Source: Kiritimatiellia bacterium (GTDB lineage Bacteria; Verrucomicrobiota; Kiritimatiellia; JAAZAB01). From it: a stretch of 7,339 nt of DNA. Below are positions 6,670 through 7,339 of this stretch, piece after piece (positions within the stretch are counted from its first letter, which is position 1; the number at the start of each line of letters is the position of its first letter). The stretch is taken from assembly GCA_018400335.1 (NCBI GenBank), contig JAGYMT010000079.1:1-7339 (forward strand), read 5' to 3'. The position numbers were made by a program, and so were the translations under genes. Below the pieces are notes generated by a model that worked only from the letters and a program-made list of their open reading frames with translations, ran no database searches and was not told where the DNA came from.

Positions 6670-6698
6670 GTGATACTTCTTGCAGCCTCACAGATCAA
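6670..6698 (-). promoter_or_regulatory. Weak promoter candidate for the SDR-folB-nadB operon
   Basis: TTGATC (6698-6693), 17-base spacer, TATCAC (6675-6670), four of six matches in each element. It would give a leader of about 65 bases before ATG 6597. No better pair was found between 6600 and 6744. Confidence 0.3.
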
Positions 6699-6700
6699 GT

Positions 6701-6729
6701 CTTTTCTTTTTCATGAAAACACAGAAAAG
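6701..6729. repeat. AT-rich inverted repeat next to the promoter candidate
   Basis: CTTTTCT (6701-6707) pairs with AGAAAAG (6723-6729) around the perfect palindrome TTTTCATGAAAA (6708-6719), with a CAC bulge at 6720-6722. There is no T-run right after it on either strand, so it is not a classic terminator. It ends just upstream of the -35 candidate and could be a protein-binding site. Confidence 0.4.
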
Positions 6730-6744
6730 GGAAATCGGTCAACG

Positions 6745-6811
6745 ATAGCGGCGACGAGAACGGCTTACGATTCGGGAACTCATCCTCGTTGTCCGCTCTC
6801 GTCGCCGCTAT
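6745..6811. repeat. Long inverted repeat (15 bp perfect, then 1 mismatch and 3 more pairs)
   Basis: Left arm ATAGCGGCGACGAGA (6745-6759) pairs perfectly with TCTCGTCGCCGCTAT (6797-6811). One A-C mismatch (6760/6796) and CGG/CCG (6761-6763/6793-6795) follow, leaving a 29-base loop. It starts ten bases after the stop of the 128-codon frame. No T-run follows on the minus strand, so any terminator role would not be of the simple intrinsic type. A transcript-end stabiliser, a protein site or a small mobile palindromic repeat are alternatives. The rest of 6598-6820 holds no convincing gene. Confidence 0.75.
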
Positions 6812-6820
6812 ATCCTCCGG

Positions 6821-7207
6821 TCACATCCAATAATCAACGGTCATCAGCGGCTGATTGAACAGCGCGGCGCCAAGATCAGTCGTCGCAACAGACAAAAAGC
6901 CTGCCGCCGCGAACGCGCGCCTGTGAGCTTCCGCGGACACCAGCATTTGACCGGAGAACCCATGAGTTGTCTCAAGGGTGGTCATCACGTGCCGTCCAAG
7001 GCGCGATGCCAAGAGACCGGGCTCGACTCCGTGCGCCTCGATTGAAACAATCCCGTGACGACTGCGGCAGGACCGCCAGCGCCGCAGGCATTCGACAAGA
7101 CTCCATTCGGCTTCCCGTGCGGTAATGTAATTTCCCCTTCCATCCAGAAACACGCGGCGCGAACTTGTCCGCCACTCCGCGAATCCAACGCTATCGGAAG
7201 GCTGCAA
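6821..7207 (-). CDS. Hypothetical 128-codon frame, possibly the 3' part of a frameshifted gene
   Basis: An open frame with coding-like codon use, ending TGA 6823-6821. The only start is TTG 7207, which has no Shine-Dalgarno and lies within the last codons of the radical-SAM-like frame. In the same frame a TGA stands at 7243-7241, so the frame cannot begin further upstream. The protein is soluble, with EWRTSSRRVFLDGRGNY early, many Arg and Ala, and the ending FNQPLMTVDYWM. I do not recognise the family. The poor start and 17-base overlap suggest that it may be the continuation of the upstream frame after a one-base shift, or a decayed remnant. It could also be an independent small gene. Confidence 0.5.
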   Translation of the reverse strand: MQPSDSVGFAEWRTSSRRVFLDGRGNYITAREAEWSLVECLRRWRSCRSRHGIVSIEAHGVEPGLLASRLGRHVMTTLETTHGFSGQMLVSAEAHRRAFAAAGFLSVATTDLGAALFNQPLMTVDYWM

Positions 7208-7339
7208 AAGGATCGAGCCGCAGCCCGTATTTTGGCGGATTCAGGAAGTACGGGCTGAAACGGACGAAAAACACCGGGATCATCGAAGTGGGCGGCGGAA
7301 GATGAACGACGTGCGGCAGCCAGTCCATCATTTCCCCGT
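7191..7339 (-). CDS. C-terminal fragment of a B12-type radical SAM protein, RiPP-maturase-like (5' end beyond window)
   Basis: A frame open at the right edge, ending in TAG 7193-7191; 48 codons are visible. The stretch HVVHLPPPTSMIPVFFVRFS and the following PYFLNPPKYGL match the pattern H-x-PP-[ST]-x(3)-PV-x(3)-RFSPYF-x-P-x(2)-[FY]-GL. That pattern is typical of the segment after the radical SAM barrel in B12-binding radical SAM enzymes tied to RiPP/bacteriocin-type peptide maturation (recalled family pattern, not searched). Members normally continue for well over 100 residues with an AYR-x-[IV]YP motif. Here the frame ends soon after, at LDPFAAFR. So it is truncated, frameshifted or rearranged. 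The catalytic CxxxCxxC lies outside the window, so activity cannot be judged. Confidence 0.6.
   Translation of the reverse strand, partial: GEMMDWLPHVVHLPPPTSMIPVFFVRFSPYFLNPPKYGLRLDPFAAFR

Noticed and set aside
6616..6858. Plus-strand 80-codon frame with a hydrophobic segment (RQLIIVAVILLAASQI)
   Set aside because: No ribosome site. It runs through the inverted repeat and into the 3' end of the opposite-strand frame, and the second half is Ser/Pro/Thr-rich and unstructured. A real membrane peptide cannot be fully excluded.
1..7339. CRISPR array, insertion sequence or rRNA
   Set aside because: No regularly spaced repeats, transposase motifs or rRNA-like sequence were seen on either strand.

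Overview
This is a bacterial window of fairly high GC in which every convincing gene lies on the minus strand. I read it from the right edge (7339) to the left (1). The organism looks Gram-negative-like: sigma-70 style -35/-10 elements, GGAG-type ribosome sites, GTG as well as ATG starts, aspartate-oxidase NAD synthesis, a pteridine-reductase-like enzyme beside FolB, and a sigma-54-activator-like protein. I cannot name the phylum; a PVC-group or deltaproteobacterial lineage would fit but is only a guess.

Region 7339-6821 holds the C-terminal piece of a gene entering from the right edge. It resembles the B12-type radical SAM enzymes linked to RiPP maturation. It stops at 7191 and overlaps a 128-codon frame (6821-7207) of unknown function. 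The two frames may be one gene interrupted by a one-base shift, or a degraded end. Region 6598-6820 has no convincing gene. It carries a long inverted repeat (6745-6811), a second AT-rich one (6701-6729) and a weak promoter candidate for the next operon.

Region 6597-3768 is a compact biosynthetic operon: a pteridine-reductase-type SDR, FolB (dihydroneopterin aldolase), a 21-codon micro-ORF that overlaps the genes on both sides, and NadB (L-aspartate oxidase). It joins pterin/folate synthesis to the first step of NAD synthesis. Next come a near-consensus promoter and tRNA-Val(GAC) with an encoded CCA (3610-3686).

Region 3595-1 is a second operon with its own promoter (TTGACC-17-GATAAT) and a leader containing three small palindromes about one helical turn apart. 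It encodes a receiver/sigma-54-activator-like protein that has lost its ATPase, GAFTGA and DNA-binding parts; a PfkB-type sugar kinase; an unrecognised 279-aa protein; and a protein joining an RsbW-like ATPase-type domain, also missing key residues, to the start of a GNAT acetyltransferase domain, cut off by the left edge. All three junctions overlap by 4-8 bases, so the proteins are probably made together. This combination of two apparently non-catalytic signalling proteins, a sugar kinase and an unknown protein is the best candidate here for an undescribed system.
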